Assembly: GCA_017395105.1 (NCBI GenBank)
Contig: JAFPWD010000046.1
Coordinates: forward strand, 1-39,491
DNA: 39,491 nt
Source: Clostridia bacterium
GTDB taxonomy: Bacteria > Bacillota > Clostridia > Christensenellales > CAG-138
Reading direction: 5' to 3'
Part shown: positions 17,197 to 25,100 of the stretch, in pieces
How positions within the stretch are numbered: the stretch's first letter is position 1
Layout of the letters: the number at the start of each line of letters is the position of its first letter
Position numbers and translations under genes: made by a program
The notes under the pieces: generated by a model
What the model was told of the DNA's origin: nothing
The model's database searches: none
The model's input: only the letters and a program-made list of their open reading frames with translations

Positions 17197-17925
17197 ATGA
17201 GTTTTAAACGAATCATAATCATCATTGAGCTTTGTGTTCTTTTGGTCCTGGCGGCTCTTACGGCGGTCTTCGGGTTTAACAGGGGCGTGTGGGATAGATC
17301 GACTTTCTTTACAAAGTATACTGATGACGACCTTAGACACGATGAAGGCTGGTATATTCCCAATAAAACCTATGCAGGCAGGGCTTCTTCCACGGTCAGA
17401 GTATTGACGGAGCCAATGCAATTCAAAATTGATCTCTGCTCCGAAAATGATGAAAAGGTGCAGCTTATAGTCGAAACTTCCGGCAGCGATTCGCTCATAA
17501 CGGTCAGACTGTTTTCCGAGGACGGCGTTACGGTCATAAGCGACTCATACAGCTTACGCGAGCGGAAATGGAGCTCCACATACGAGTGGGATCACAAAAT
17601 CGATGATTATGTTCAAAATAATGCAAGCTTTAAACTCGGTATCTCCGATAAGGCGATCCTCGATATGGTTATGGGCAACACGCAAACCAGGCTGTCGGTA
17701 CATATTAAGGCATTTCTGATCGGGCTGTTGTTTTTGGCTCTGGGCTTCGCAGTCAACTTTATAACGGAAGCAATAATTAAGCTTGATAAATTCCTTCTTG
17801 GACTTTTCTATGACAACTCAAAGAATCTGCGGATAAGCGAAGTGGGAAAAGACCTTCTGATTCTGCCGGGGATCATACTGTTTACCGTGGGTGTCATTTT
17901 CTGCACATTCGTTCTGCTTACATAA
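17197..17925 (+). CDS. Three-TM membrane protein with extracytoplasmic domain, unknown function
   Basis: 242 residues. One membrane helix lies at about 5-27, followed by a region of about 140 residues (DEGWYIPNKTYAG, FKIDLCSENDEKVQLIVET, WSSTYEWDHKIDD) likely to be outside the cell. Two helices at about 169-192 and 218-241 follow, with a short basic/polar loop (DNSKNLRISEVGKD) between them. No family is recognised. GAGGAGG precedes the start at 17197; an in-frame start six codons earlier lacks a ribosome site. It forms a single-gene unit between the promoter at 17063 and a hairpin at 17964, the last of the four genes (14.8-17.9 kb) separated by related terminators. Confidence 0.7.
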   Translation: MSFKRIIIIIELCVLLVLAALTAVFGFNRGVWDRSTFFTKYTDDDLRHDEGWYIPNKTYAGRASSTVRVLTEPMQFKIDLCSENDEKVQLIVETSGSDSLITVRLFSEDGVTVISDSYSLRERKWSSTYEWDHKIDDYVQNNASFKLGISDKAILDMVMGNTQTRLSVHIKAFLIGLLFLALGFAVNFITEAIIKLDKFLLGLFYDNSKNLRISEVGKDLLILPGIILFTVGVIFCTFVLLT

Positions 17926-17963
17926 GCCGATGCTTTTGAAGGCAGGAATCAAACCGCAATAAT

Positions 17964-17998
17964 GCGGCGGCTCCGTGAAAACGAAGCCGTCGCTTTTT
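17964..17998 (+). terminator. Terminator (hairpin family member 4)
   Basis: GCGGCGGCTCCG (17964-17975), loop TGAAAA, CGAAGCCGTCGC (17982-17993), then five T. This is the most diverged member. Confidence 0.85.
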
Positions 17999-18106
17999 CC
18001 ATACGCAAAGTTCTTTTCCGTTTTTTGCATTACTGCTCAATCCGGATGGAAGGAGGAAGATATATCCCGCTTAGACCCCTTTTTGCCTAAAATGCGTAAT
18101 CTTCTC

Positions 18107-18295
18107 TTACTTCATCTGATAGCTTCCGCAGAGGCTCTCGTCCTCGGGGTTGCCGGTGCAGGTATGGTTGTGGTCGTGGTGGGTGCAGGGCTTCACCTCG
18201 ATGCGGGAAAGCTCGCAGTAATTGCCCTGATCGTTGTGGCGGCAGCTTCGTACGCTGCAGCCGATGGTCTGATTTCCGATTCTGTCCTTGCTCAT
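18107..18295 (-). CDS. DUF1540 cysteine-rich small protein
   Basis: A 62-residue protein with the DUF1540 pattern: an N-terminal IGCSVRSCRHNDQGNYCEL, a middle IEVKPC and a C-terminal LCGSYQ. Six cysteines and several histidines suggest a metal-binding knuckle. Such proteins are common in Clostridia and Bacilli, sometimes spore-associated, but their biochemical role is not established. The start at 18295 has an AAGGAGA site ten bases upstream. It is monocistronic and divergent from the ddl-murF unit, with about 280 bp between the two start codons. That interval holds the ddl promoter, and I see no clear minus-strand promoter in it. Confidence 0.85.
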   Translation of the reverse strand: MSKDRIGNQTIGCSVRSCRHNDQGNYCELSRIEVKPCTHHDHNHTCTGNPEDESLCGSYQMK

Positions 18296-18428
18296 TTCGG
18301 GTTCTCCTTTTCGTGTTGCTTGGGTTTGTTATTGATTTGCGCGACTCTTGCCGCACGGTAAGATTTTGCCCAAATAAGCGGCGGCTTATACGATGCACGC
18401 CGAAAAATAATAAAATATTGTTTTTTAC

Positions 18429-18456
18429 TTGAAAAAAACGGCTTTTGTGCTATAAT
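18429..18456 (+). promoter_or_regulatory. SigA-type promoter for ddl-murF
   Basis: TTGAAA (18429-18434), 16 bp, TATAAT (18451-18456). The leader to the ddl start is about 110 nt, with no obvious regulatory fold. Confidence 0.6.
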
Positions 18457-18575
18457 TTATAATGATTTATTATGCGGCTCACGCTTTGGCAAAATGCGCT
18501 GCGGAGCCGAATAGAATAGAAAACGGCGCGGGTGAAACCGTTTGCGCGTTTAAAACTGAAAGGGGTAAGGTAAAT

Positions 18576-19619
18576 ATGAAGATAGTTGTTATCTGCGGCG
18601 GAAGATCGAACGAGAGGGACGTTTCGCTCTCAACGGGCAGCATGGTTGCCAAGGCGCTTCGCGCTTCGGGGCATGAAGTGGTGCTTGCCGATGCCTGTTT
18701 GGGCGTGGAGCTCGACTGCCCGCCCGCCGAGGCGTTTTCAAAAAATATTCCGATACCCGAGTATAAAATAACCTCCACCGCGCCGGATGTGCGCCCGTTT
18801 TTTGAAAGAAAAGAAGGCTTTTTCGGCAAGAACGTTCTCGAGCTCTGCCGCGAGGCGGACATCGTTTTCAACGCGCTGCACGGCGACGAGGGCGAAAACG
18901 GCAAGCTTCAGGCGGCATTCGATATGATGAATATTCGCTACACCGGCGCGGGCTCGCAGGGCAGCCTGCTTGCGATGAATAAGAGCATTTCCAAGCTCGT
19001 TTTTCGCGAGCACGATATCCCAACGCCCGAGGACGTGATACTGCACGGCGAGAGCGCGGACGAGGCGGTTAAAAAATGCGCATGGCTCGGCTTCCCCTGC
19101 GTTGTGAAGCCCGCAAGCCTCGGCTCAAGCGTTGGCGTTTCGATCGCCTACGATGAACGCGATTTCCGCGCCTCGATAGAGGCGGCCTCCGCCTATGAGG
19201 ACACGATCATCGTTGAAAGATACATTCGCGGCAGGGAGTTTTCGGTCGGCATCGTGGGGGACAGGGTGCTCCCCGCAATAGAAATCATACCCAAAGAGGG
19301 TTTCTACGATTATAAAAATAAATATCAGCCCGGCGCAACGATGGAAATTTGCCCCGCGGAAATAAATCCGCAGCTCAAAAAGGAGCTTGAGCGCTGCACC
19401 CGCGCCGTGTTTAGGGCACTCGGCCTCGGCGCGTATGCGAGGGTGGATTTCATGGTGGACGACAACGGCGTTTACTGCCTTGAGGCGAACACCACGCCCG
19501 GCATGACACCCACAAGCCTGCTTCCGCAGGAGGCCGCCGCAGTCGGAATGGAGTTTCCCGCGCTGCTTGAAAACATAATCGCGGAGAGCATGAAGCTTGA
19601 GCGCAAGCAGAACGAATAA
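18576..19619 (+). CDS. ddl: D-alanine--D-alanine ligase
   Basis: 347 residues of the ATP-grasp ligase that makes D-Ala-D-Ala from two D-alanines and ATP for peptidoglycan. The N-terminal CGGRSNERDVSLSTGS loop, GDEGENG (103-109), KPASLGSSVGVS (178-189) for ATP/Ala binding, RVDFMVDD and the C-terminal LEANTTPGMTPTSLLP motif are all intact. The start at 18576 is preferred over an open frame extending to 18462 because the family begins MKIVVICGG and an AGGGGTAAGG site lies upstream. murF begins 27 bp after the stop, so the dipeptide and the enzyme that adds it to UDP-MurNAc-tripeptide are made together. Confidence 0.97.
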   Translation: MKIVVICGGRSNERDVSLSTGSMVAKALRASGHEVVLADACLGVELDCPPAEAFSKNIPIPEYKITSTAPDVRPFFERKEGFFGKNVLELCREADIVFNALHGDEGENGKLQAAFDMMNIRYTGAGSQGSLLAMNKSISKLVFREHDIPTPEDVILHGESADEAVKKCAWLGFPCVVKPASLGSSVGVSIAYDERDFRASIEAASAYEDTIIVERYIRGREFSVGIVGDRVLPAIEIIPKEGFYDYKNKYQPGATMEICPAEINPQLKKELERCTRAVFRALGLGAYARVDFMVDDNGVYCLEANTTPGMTPTSLLPQEAAAVGMEFPALLENIIAESMKLERKQNE

Positions 19620-19646
19620 TAAGCGAATACAGAAGGAAATAAGAAT

Positions 19647-20999
19647 ATGATCGAACTGACCTTGAAGGAAGCCGCAAATGCGGCGGGCGGAAAGCTCGTG
19701 AACTGCGAAGGGATCGATGCAGATGCCGCGCTCGTATCCTCGATCACTCTGGACAGCCGAAGGATAGAGCGGGGAAGCCTTTTCGTTGCGATAAAGGGCG
19801 AAAGGGTGGACGGACACGACTATATCAAAATGGCAGCGGAAAAGGGCGCACTCTGCGCAATAAGCGAGCAGGATGTTCCGTATCCGCATATCCGCGTTGA
19901 GAGCAGCCTTGCGGCGATGCAGGGCATTGCGGCGCATCTTCGCGAAAAGAGCGGCGTTACCGTGATCGCGGTCGTGGGCAGCGTTGGCAAAACCACCACG
20001 CGCCAAATGCTCACCTGCGTTATGGAGCAGAAGTTCGAGCATGTTCTTAGCACCGAGGGCAATTTCAACAACGAATTCGGTCTGCCGCAGATGCTCTTCA
20101 GGCTTGAAAACCACCACGAGCTTGCGGTTTTAGAGCTTGGCATAAGCACCTTCGGCGAGATGGAAAGGCTTGGAAGAGTTGCAAAGCCCAACTACGCCGT
20201 GTACACGAATATCGGCAATATGCACCTTGAAAACCTCGGCGATCGTGACGGCGTTTTAAAGGCCAAGACCGAGCTTATTCCCTATATGAAGGAGGGCGGC
20301 AAGCTCTTTTTGAACGGTGCGGACGATAAGCTGAGAGGCTTTGATTCGCCCATTCCCGCCGTGTATTTCGGAGTGGACGAGTGCTACTCCGTGCATGCCG
20401 AGGACGTGGAGCAGATCGGGCTTGAGCGCACCGAATTTACGCTCATCTACCGCGAAAAGGCGCTGCGCGTTTCGCTGCCCGCAGTCGGAAGCCACATGGT
20501 GCTCGATGCGATAGCCGCCGCAACGGTCGCGCTTGAATTCGGGCTCACCGCCGAGCAGGTCAAATCGGGGCTTGAGAATTATTCGCCCGTGGGGCATCGC
20601 GGCAGGGTGGAAAAGCTTGCCGAGATAACGCTTGTGGACGATTGCTACAACGCGGGCCCCGACTCGATGCGCGCTTCGATTTCCGCGCTAAAGGGCGAAA
20701 GGCGCATCGCGCTTCTTGGCGATATGCTCGAGCTTGGCGAAAATGAAGAGGCGCTTCATGAAAGTCTCGGCGAATTCTGCAAAGAAAACCTTGAAGCGCT
20801 GTTCACCGTGGGCAGGCTCGGCGAGAAGACTGCAGAGGGCGCGAAAAAGGCGGGCATGAAGGAGGTTTTTCACGTTGCGAAGGAGGATGCCGCAGAAGCG
20901 CTCAAAGCCTATGTCAAGAGCGGCGACGTTCTGCTCGTTAAGGCCTCAAGGGGAATGCACCTTGAGGACGTGGTGGAAAAGATAATGGAGTGGAAATAA
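19647..20999 (+). CDS. murF: UDP-N-acetylmuramoyl-tripeptide--D-alanyl-D-alanine ligase
   Basis: 450 residues, the normal length for MurF, the last cytoplasmic Mur ligase, which joins D-Ala-D-Ala to UDP-MurNAc-tripeptide. The N-terminal substrate domain has the SSITLDSRRIERGSLFVAIKG signature of MurE/MurF (here read as two parts, ITLDSRRI and GSLFVAIKGER). The central domain has the P-loop GSVGKTTT (111-118) and EGNFNNEFGLP. The C-terminal domain carries DDCYNAGPDSM and GDMLELGE. AGAAGGAAAT precedes the start. It is the second gene of the unit with ddl, and its last codons overlap the start of a small membrane protein gene. Confidence 0.97.
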   Translation: MIELTLKEAANAAGGKLVNCEGIDADAALVSSITLDSRRIERGSLFVAIKGERVDGHDYIKMAAEKGALCAISEQDVPYPHIRVESSLAAMQGIAAHLREKSGVTVIAVVGSVGKTTTRQMLTCVMEQKFEHVLSTEGNFNNEFGLPQMLFRLENHHELAVLELGISTFGEMERLGRVAKPNYAVYTNIGNMHLENLGDRDGVLKAKTELIPYMKEGGKLFLNGADDKLRGFDSPIPAVYFGVDECYSVHAEDVEQIGLERTEFTLIYREKALRVSLPAVGSHMVLDAIAAATVALEFGLTAEQVKSGLENYSPVGHRGRVEKLAEITLVDDCYNAGPDSMRASISALKGERRIALLGDMLELGENEEALHESLGEFCKENLEALFTVGRLGEKTAEGAKKAGMKEVFHVAKEDAAEALKAYVKSGDVLLVKASRGMHLEDVVEKIMEWK

Positions 21000-21193
21000 A
21001 GGATGTTTTAAGACTGATACTGTATGTGGCTATACTCGTTATGGCCGTGTGCAATCTCATCAGCTACAGAAAGAAAATGAATAATAATGATATGGTAAAA
21101 AACGCCAAGCGCGATGGCTTTTTTATCGTTTCAAGTGTAATGCTGATAATAATAAGCGTGGTTTTGCTGCTGTCATTGGTCATTCCGGAATAG
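20990..21193 (+). CDS. Small two-TM membrane protein coupled to murF
   Basis: A 67-residue hydrophobic protein with one helix at about 8-24, a basic loop (YRKKMNNNDMVKNAKRDG) and a second helix at about 43-64. It starts with GTG at 20990, ten bases inside murF, which suggests translational coupling; no strong ribosome site is visible. The positive loop predicts both termini outside, or a hairpin topology with a cytoplasmic loop. Function is unknown. Linkage to murF hints at the cell envelope, but operon position alone does not show it. Transcription ends at the bidirectional terminator 21242-21265. Confidence 0.65.
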   Translation: MEIKDVLRLILYVAILVMAVCNLISYRKKMNNNDMVKNAKRDGFFIVSSVMLIIISVVLLLSLVIPE

Positions 21194-21241
21194 TGCGTTC
21201 GCATTCTAATTGAAACGAGTTTTGAAAATAAACATAATTAT

Positions 21242-21265
21242 AAAAGGCGGTCGAATCCGCCTTTT
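21242..21265. terminator. Bidirectional terminator between ddl-murF and degV-type gene
   Basis: AAAAGGCGG (21242-21250)/CCGCCTTTT (21257-21265), with A and T runs on the two sides, between convergent genes. Confidence 0.85.
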
Positions 21266-21303
21266 AATTTTGCAGTATTGCTGTTTTTATAATCCGTTTC
21301 GGC

Positions 21304-22197
21304 TCAATATGCCCTAACGCCCTTTTTCCCCTCGAAGAACAGCGCGATAGTGCCGGGGCCGACGTAGGAGCCGGTAACGGGCTCATACCGCTCCACCATG
21401 AATTGCTTGGGCTTGAAGATGGAGCAGAGCTTTTCCTTGAGCGCAAGCGCATCCTCCCTGCAGTCGGTATACGCGATGCAAACAAGCTGCTCCTTTGCGC
21501 GGTCGATAAGCTCGGTGTATTTTTTTATAAGCACCTCGATGCCGCGCGCTCTGCCCTTCGCCTTGTCGCAAACCACAAGATGCCCCGCCTCGTCGCCCTT
21601 GAGTATGGGGCGAACGCCGAGCAGCTTGCCGAGAAGCGCCTTGGGTGCGGAAACGCGGCCGCCCTTGTGCAGGAACATAAGATCATCGAGAATGACCACC
21701 TGATACAGCTCGTCGCGATCCTCAAGCAGCTTATCGTAGGTTTCCTCGATGCTCATGCCCGCATCGCGGTACTCTATCGCGTGAACGACCGCCTTGCCCT
21801 CGCCAAGAGAAGCGGCAAGCGTGTCGAAGGTGAGTATCTTGCGTTCGGGGTAGTGCTCTCTAAGCTGCTCCGCCGCCACCTCGGAGGCGTGGTAGGAGCC
21901 GCTGATGCCGGAGCTTATGCCAACGAAGAGGATATCCTCGCCGTTTTGCAGCATGGGCTCGAACGCTTCGATATACTTCTGCGGCGTGACCTGAGAGGTG
22001 ATGACCTTTTCGCCCTCGCAGAGCTTCTTATAGAAATAGTCGCCCGCTTCGCCCTGAAACGGCTCGGTATCCATGCAGCTTCGCTCCTCGCCCTCGAAAT
22101 GGTAGGTGAGGGGAAGAACCTCGATATCGTGCTCGCGAAGCAGCGGAGACGGCAGATTTGCCGAGGTGTCGGTAACTATCGTAAAGGTATGCTTCAT
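21304..22197 (-). CDS. DegV-family fatty-acid-binding protein
   Basis: 297 residues. DegV/FakB-type proteins bind a fatty acid and, in FakAB systems, present it to the FakA kinase for phosphorylation and phospholipid synthesis. The N-terminal IVTDTSANLPSPLL, the middle TSQVTPQKYIEAFEPML and GISSGISGSYHASEVA, and KGGRVSAPKALLGKLLGVRPIL are characteristic. No fakA lies in the window. The start at 22197 begins the conserved domain. Two upstream in-frame ATGs exist (six and about twenty codons earlier), the ribosome site is weak for all, and the exact start is uncertain. A minus-strand promoter TTGACA-17-TAACTT lies at 22238-22266. Confidence 0.9.
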   Translation of the reverse strand: MKHTFTIVTDTSANLPSPLLREHDIEVLPLTYHFEGEERSCMDTEPFQGEAGDYFYKKLCEGEKVITSQVTPQKYIEAFEPMLQNGEDILFVGISSGISGSYHASEVAAEQLREHYPERKILTFDTLAASLGEGKAVVHAIEYRDAGMSIEETYDKLLEDRDELYQVVILDDLMFLHKGGRVSAPKALLGKLLGVRPILKGDEAGHLVVCDKAKGRARGIEVLIKKYTELIDRAKEQLVCIAYTDCREDALALKEKLCSIFKPKQFMVERYEPVTGSYVGPGTIALFFEGKKGVRAY

Positions 22198-22237
22198 ATT
22201 AATCCAATCCATTTTTATGTATTTGGCGCTACCCTTA

Positions 22238-22266
22238 AAGTTATCACTATTATTGGGAAATGTCAA
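22238..22266 (-). promoter_or_regulatory. SigA-type promoter for the DegV gene
   Basis: Minus-strand TTGACA (22266-22261), 17 bp, TAACTT (22243-22238). Confidence 0.6.
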
Positions 22267-22288
22267 GGGTTTTCACAAAAGAAAAACG

Positions 22289-22317
22289 AAAAAAGGAAGC
22301 GGCGGAAAACCGCCGCT
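22289..22317 (-). terminator. Rubrerythrin terminator
   Basis: Minus-strand AGCGGCGG-TTTT-CCGCCGCT (22317-22298) followed by TTCC and six T. Confidence 0.85.
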
Positions 22318-22349
22318 CCATCGGGGGGATAGCTTTTAGCTCTATTGGC

Positions 22350-22892
22350 TCAATAGTTTTCGCACTTGATCTCGAAATAGCTCTGCGGATGTGCGCAAAC
22401 GGGACATACCTCGGGAGCCTTGGTGCCTACCACGATATGACCGCAGTTGCGGCATTCCCAAACCTGAACGCCCGCGCGCTCGAAAACTTCCTTGGTTTCA
22501 ACATTGTGCAGAAGCTTGCGGTAGCGCTCCTCATGCGTTTTCTCGATAGCCGCAACGCCGCGGAATTTCCTTGCAAGATCGTGGAAGCCCTCTTCCTCGG
22601 CCTCGCGCGCCATGCGGTCGTACATATCGGTCCACTCATAGTTCTCTCCGTTTGCGGCGGCAGCGAGGTTCTCCTCAACCGTGCCGAGCTCGCCAAGCTC
22701 CTTGAACCAAAGCTTTGCATGCTCCTTCTCGTTGTCCGCAGTTTTGAGGAAAAGCTCCGCTATCTGCTCGTAGCCCGCCTTCTTCGCAACGGATGCGAAA
22801 TAGGTATACTTGTTTCTCGCCTGGGATTCGCCTGCGAAGGCTTCCCAAAGGTTCTTCTCGGTTTTCGTGCCCTTGTAGGGATTGTTTGCCAT
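22350..22892 (-). CDS. rbr: Rubrerythrin
   Basis: A 180-residue non-haem di-iron protein that reduces hydrogen peroxide in anaerobes. The ferritin-like domain supplies the iron ligands in ESQARNKY (Glu22), EKEH (Glu55, His58) and EKTH (Glu117, His120), with an additional glutamate in the 97-101 region. The C-terminal rubredoxin-like domain has C147-x2-C150 and C163-x2-C166 (CRNCGH, CPVC). The start at 22892 has AAGGAGGATACTACA upstream and matches the family N-terminus; a longer open frame to 23018 crosses the promoter. It is a single-gene unit from the minus-strand promoter at 22986-23014 to the terminator at 22289. Confidence 0.96.
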   Translation of the reverse strand: MANNPYKGTKTEKNLWEAFAGESQARNKYTYFASVAKKAGYEQIAELFLKTADNEKEHAKLWFKELGELGTVEENLAAAANGENYEWTDMYDRMAREAEEEGFHDLARKFRGVAAIEKTHEERYRKLLHNVETKEVFERAGVQVWECRNCGHIVVGTKAPEVCPVCAHPQSYFEIKCENY

Positions 22893-22985
22893 TGTAGTAT
22901 CCTCCTTAAATTTATTATACTTTACTATTATTTCATACAGCGCGGAAAGAAATACGCTGTTTGCCGCGCCGCTTTTACCATATAA

Positions 22986-23014
22986 ACTATAACATAATAA
23001 ACGGAGCAGGTCAA
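22986..23014 (-). promoter_or_regulatory. SigA-type promoter for rubrerythrin
   Basis: Minus-strand TTGACC (23014-23009), 17 bp, TATAGT (22991-22986). A second TATAAT (22919-22914) closer to the gene lacks a good -35. Confidence 0.6.
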
Positions 23015-23079
23015 GCACGATATTTCATGGAATTAGGATGATTTTTCAGAAACAGCGGGTTTTTATGGAGTTTTTCATG

Positions 23080-23125
23080 TTGAAGAGAAAACGTGCTCAT
23101 GCTATAATTTCAATAAATATTGAAA
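23080..23125 (+). promoter_or_regulatory. Promoter and palindrome upstream of the sigma remnant
   Basis: TTGAAG (23080-23085), 17 bp, TATAAT (23103-23108), overlapped by the perfect inverted repeat TTTCAATA-aa-TATTGAAA (23108-23125). The leader that follows is similar in order and sequence to that of the intact sigma gene at 23840. Confidence 0.6.
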
Positions 23126-23190
23126 TAACTGCGGGAGTTTTTTCGCTTCCCTTCGACTAACGGGCAGAAAACATAAAGCGAGGTGATCCT

Positions 23191-23289
23191 ATGGACACGG
23201 GTGCAGCAAGCTACGAGCGCTATCTTCAAGGCGACGATGGCGAAAGCTGGCGCTTTATGGGCGAGGTCGGCGAAAGCACGCCCGCTTGA
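23191..23289 (+). pseudogene. Truncated ECF sigma-factor remnant
   Basis: A 32-codon frame whose first 18 residues, MDTGAASYERYLQGDDGE, match the start of the complete sigma factor at 23840 (MDNGANLYERFLGGDSGA). It then diverges and stops at 23287. The leader also matches: AACTGCGGGA, TTCG, CCTTC/CC, ACTAA, AGAA, ACA and AGCGAGG occur in the same order before both starts. It is therefore a paralogous sigma locus that lost almost all of its coding sequence by deletion. The alternative is a short leader peptide that keeps the translation signals. The GAGGTGATCCT ribosome site is still good. The membrane gene at 23314 follows directly, in the place where a sigma partner would be. Confidence 0.65.
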
Positions 23290-23313
23290 TGAAAGGAGCA
23301 TGACGGAACTGCT

Positions 23314-23679
23314 ATGAAGCATAAATTTCTTAAAACCTATATCTGGCTGCTAATCATACCGCTCGCCTATCTGCCTTATCGAATACTGAACGCGAAGGTG
23401 CTTGTGGAAAAATACGGCTGCGGCTGTCCGCGGGTGACGATGGGCGAAAACGGAGAGCTTATCGAGATACAAAACAGCTTCAACGCAAACACCATCACGG
23501 CGAACGTCGGCGGCATACTTGCACTCATCTCGCTTGCGCTTATAATGATATTCTACATATTATGCTTCAAGCCCAAGGGCTTGAAGGGCTGGGCGCTGTT
23601 CGCCATGAGCACGGCCGTCTGCGCCTTGATACTGTTTGCGCTTGCAAGTCTCTTTTACTATTCGCAGCAATGGGACTGA
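23314..23679 (+). CDS. Three-TM membrane protein, unknown function
   Basis: 121 residues with hydrophobic helices at about 8-25, 63-85 and 93-115. Between the first two is an extracytoplasmic-looking stretch of about 35 residues with a CGCP pair (YGCGCPRVTMGENGELIEI). No family is recognised. The start at 23314 has only a modest site (GACGGA). It follows the sigma remnant by 24 bp and may be what remains of a sigma/partner operon. A GC-rich hairpin (23700-23725) without a clear U-run ends the unit. Confidence 0.65.
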   Translation: MKHKFLKTYIWLLIIPLAYLPYRILNAKVLVEKYGCGCPRVTMGENGELIEIQNSFNANTITANVGGILALISLALIMIFYILCFKPKGLKGWALFAMSTAVCALILFALASLFYYSQQWD

Positions 23680-23699
23680 TGCTTGGCGAAACATAAACG

Positions 23700-23725
23700 A
23701 ACGCCGCGAGTTTTTCCGCGGCGTT
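23700..23725. terminator. Hairpin between the two sigma loci
   Basis: AACGCCGCG (23700-23708)/CGCGGCGTT (23717-23725). There is a T-run in the loop but none after the stem, so termination is uncertain. Confidence 0.5.
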
Positions 23726-23730
23726 CTGCA

Positions 23731-23759
23731 TTGTCCGATCCGGTGAGCTGTGTTATAAT
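23731..23759 (+). promoter_or_regulatory. SigA-type promoter for the sigma gene at 23840
   Basis: TTGTCC (23731-23736), 17 bp, TATAAT (23754-23759), with an 80 nt leader resembling that at 23109-23190. Confidence 0.65.
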
Positions 23760-23839
23760 TTAAAATATTCGGGGAAACTGCGGGAATTATTCGGGCTATC
23801 CGCAACTAATAGATAGAAGAACACACAGCGAGGGCTTCT

Positions 23840-24400
23840 ATGGACAACGGAGCAAATCTCTATGAGCGCTTTCTTGGGGGCGACAGCGGCGCGTTCGAGA
23901 TGCTTGTGGACGAGTATAAATACGGCTTGACGCTCTATCTCAATTCCATCGTGGGCAATATCTTCACCGCCGAGGAGCTGATGGAGGAGAGCTTCTTTCG
24001 GCTTATCGACAAGCGCCCGCACTTTTCCGGAAAAAGCAGCTTCAAAACCTTTCTCTATGCGATAGGCCGCAACGCCGCCGCCGAGTATTTGCGAAAGAAC
24101 CGCCGCCGCTCGCCGCATCCGATCGAGGCGCACGAAAACGAGCTTGTCGAGCTTGGGAGCGTTGAAGCGGCGGTGATAAGGGACGAGTGGCATAGGGCCG
24201 TGCGCCGCGCCATGGATAAGCTGAACGGCGAGCAGAAGCAGGCGGTGTATCTGACCTATTTTGAGGAAATGACGACGGATGAGGCGGCAAGGATCATGAA
24301 AAAGAGCCGCCATGCCGTGGAAAACCTTGTGTACCGCGCGAAAAAGGCGCTGAAAACCGAGCTTGAAAGGGAGGGCTTCAACGATGAAAACCGGCTATGA
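23840..24400 (+). CDS. ECF-type sigma-70 family RNA polymerase sigma factor
   Basis: 186 residues with only sigma region 2 (about 10-88: FEMLVDEYKYGLTLYLNSI, ELMEESFFRLIDK, FKTFLYAIGRN) and region 4 (about 118-172: MDKLNGEQKQAVYLTYFEEM, TTDEAARIMKKSRHAVENLV, YRAKKAL). That is the layout of group 4 (ECF) sigma factors. It directs RNA polymerase to a small regulon, probably in response to an envelope signal relayed by the membrane protein whose gene overlaps its 3' end (24384). Its -35/-10 region is SigA-like rather than ECF-like, unlike the two pairs at 34-38 kb. It is not closely similar to those two sigma factors. Confidence 0.92.
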   Translation: MDNGANLYERFLGGDSGAFEMLVDEYKYGLTLYLNSIVGNIFTAEELMEESFFRLIDKRPHFSGKSSFKTFLYAIGRNAAAEYLRKNRRRSPHPIEAHENELVELGSVEAAVIRDEWHRAVRRAMDKLNGEQKQAVYLTYFEEMTTDEAARIMKKSRHAVENLVYRAKKALKTELEREGFNDENRL

Positions 24401-25010
24401 TATAACAAAAAGTCTTTATGAGCGCAGCGTGGAGCGGCGAAGAAGGCTGAAGATCGTTTCGATAGTTATCGCGGCGATCCTCGGCGCGCTGCTGCTGTTT
24501 GTCGGCTCGATAGCCGCCTGCATAAGCTGCCACGCCCCGGTTTATCACAGCTTCACCAAAAAGGTCGGCTCGCTCGATGAGATAAAAAACGAGCTCGATC
24601 CGAGGCTTGCTATCGTGTATCCGAAGCTTGAGGAGCTCGGTCTTGGGGACTATTCCTTCACGGAATTTTCGCTTAATATGGACGGACGGGATCGCTCGGC
24701 AAAGCCGATAGGCTACAACATTTATCGCGTTATCCCGATAGAGCCGCGCGAGGACTACCATTGCGAGTTCTCGATAAGCTGCAGAAAGATCGAAGGCTGG
24801 TCGGCGGAGGATAGGCTATACGAGGACGAATATGAGTACACTCGCGTTAGCTCGAAGCAGATAAAGGTCGACCACAAGGGCTATCGCTACACTTTTTCGG
24901 TGGATTATTCAACGGGCAGGCTTATGAGCATGGAGGATCAGCTCAATGGCAGGCAGGAGATAGCGGAGCTGCTTCGAACCATAGTCAAGCAAGTGCTTGG
25001 GATAGAATGA
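24384..25010 (+). CDS. Single-TM membrane protein, probable anti-sigma/sigma-regulating partner
   Basis: 208 residues. A short, very basic cytoplasmic N-terminus (SLYERSVERRRRLK) is followed by one membrane helix (about 25-47) and an extracytoplasmic domain of about 160 residues (DEIKNELDPRLAIVYPKLEELGL, EDYHCEFSISCRK, YTFSVDYSTGRLMSME). No catalytic motif or named domain is seen. The gene starts 17 bp inside the sigma gene, with GGGAGG upstream. That coupling is the usual sign of an anti-sigma factor, although the cytoplasmic part is shorter than a typical zinc anti-sigma domain. An earlier in-frame start at 24363 is possible. Confidence 0.7.
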   Translation: MKTGYDITKSLYERSVERRRRLKIVSIVIAAILGALLLFVGSIAACISCHAPVYHSFTKKVGSLDEIKNELDPRLAIVYPKLEELGLGDYSFTEFSLNMDGRDRSAKPIGYNIYRVIPIEPREDYHCEFSISCRKIEGWSAEDRLYEDEYEYTRVSSKQIKVDHKGYRYTFSVDYSTGRLMSMEDQLNGRQEIAELLRTIVKQVLGIE

Positions 25011-25050
25011 CAGTGAATGGTGAAAAGTGAATAATGAATAGTTCATGAAT

Positions 25051-25078
25051 AAAGCCTTCCGCGCGAGCGGAAGGCTTT
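25051..25078. terminator. Bidirectional terminator between convergent genes
   Basis: A perfect 12-base stem AAAGCCTTCCGC/GCGGAAGGCTTT with loop GCGA, A-rich and T-rich at opposite ends. Confidence 0.85.
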
Positions 25079-25100
25079 AACGCATTATTTAGTTTCAGGC

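Noticed and set aside
14605-17998. Integron cassette array (hairpins as attC sites)
   Set aside because: The hairpins are ordinary GC stems with U-runs and lack the RYYYAAC/GTTRRRY core sites. No integrase is seen.
19125-20117. A 330-codon minus-strand frame across the ddl-murF junction
   Set aside because: It lies opposite two intact, recognised Mur-pathway genes and shows no domain.
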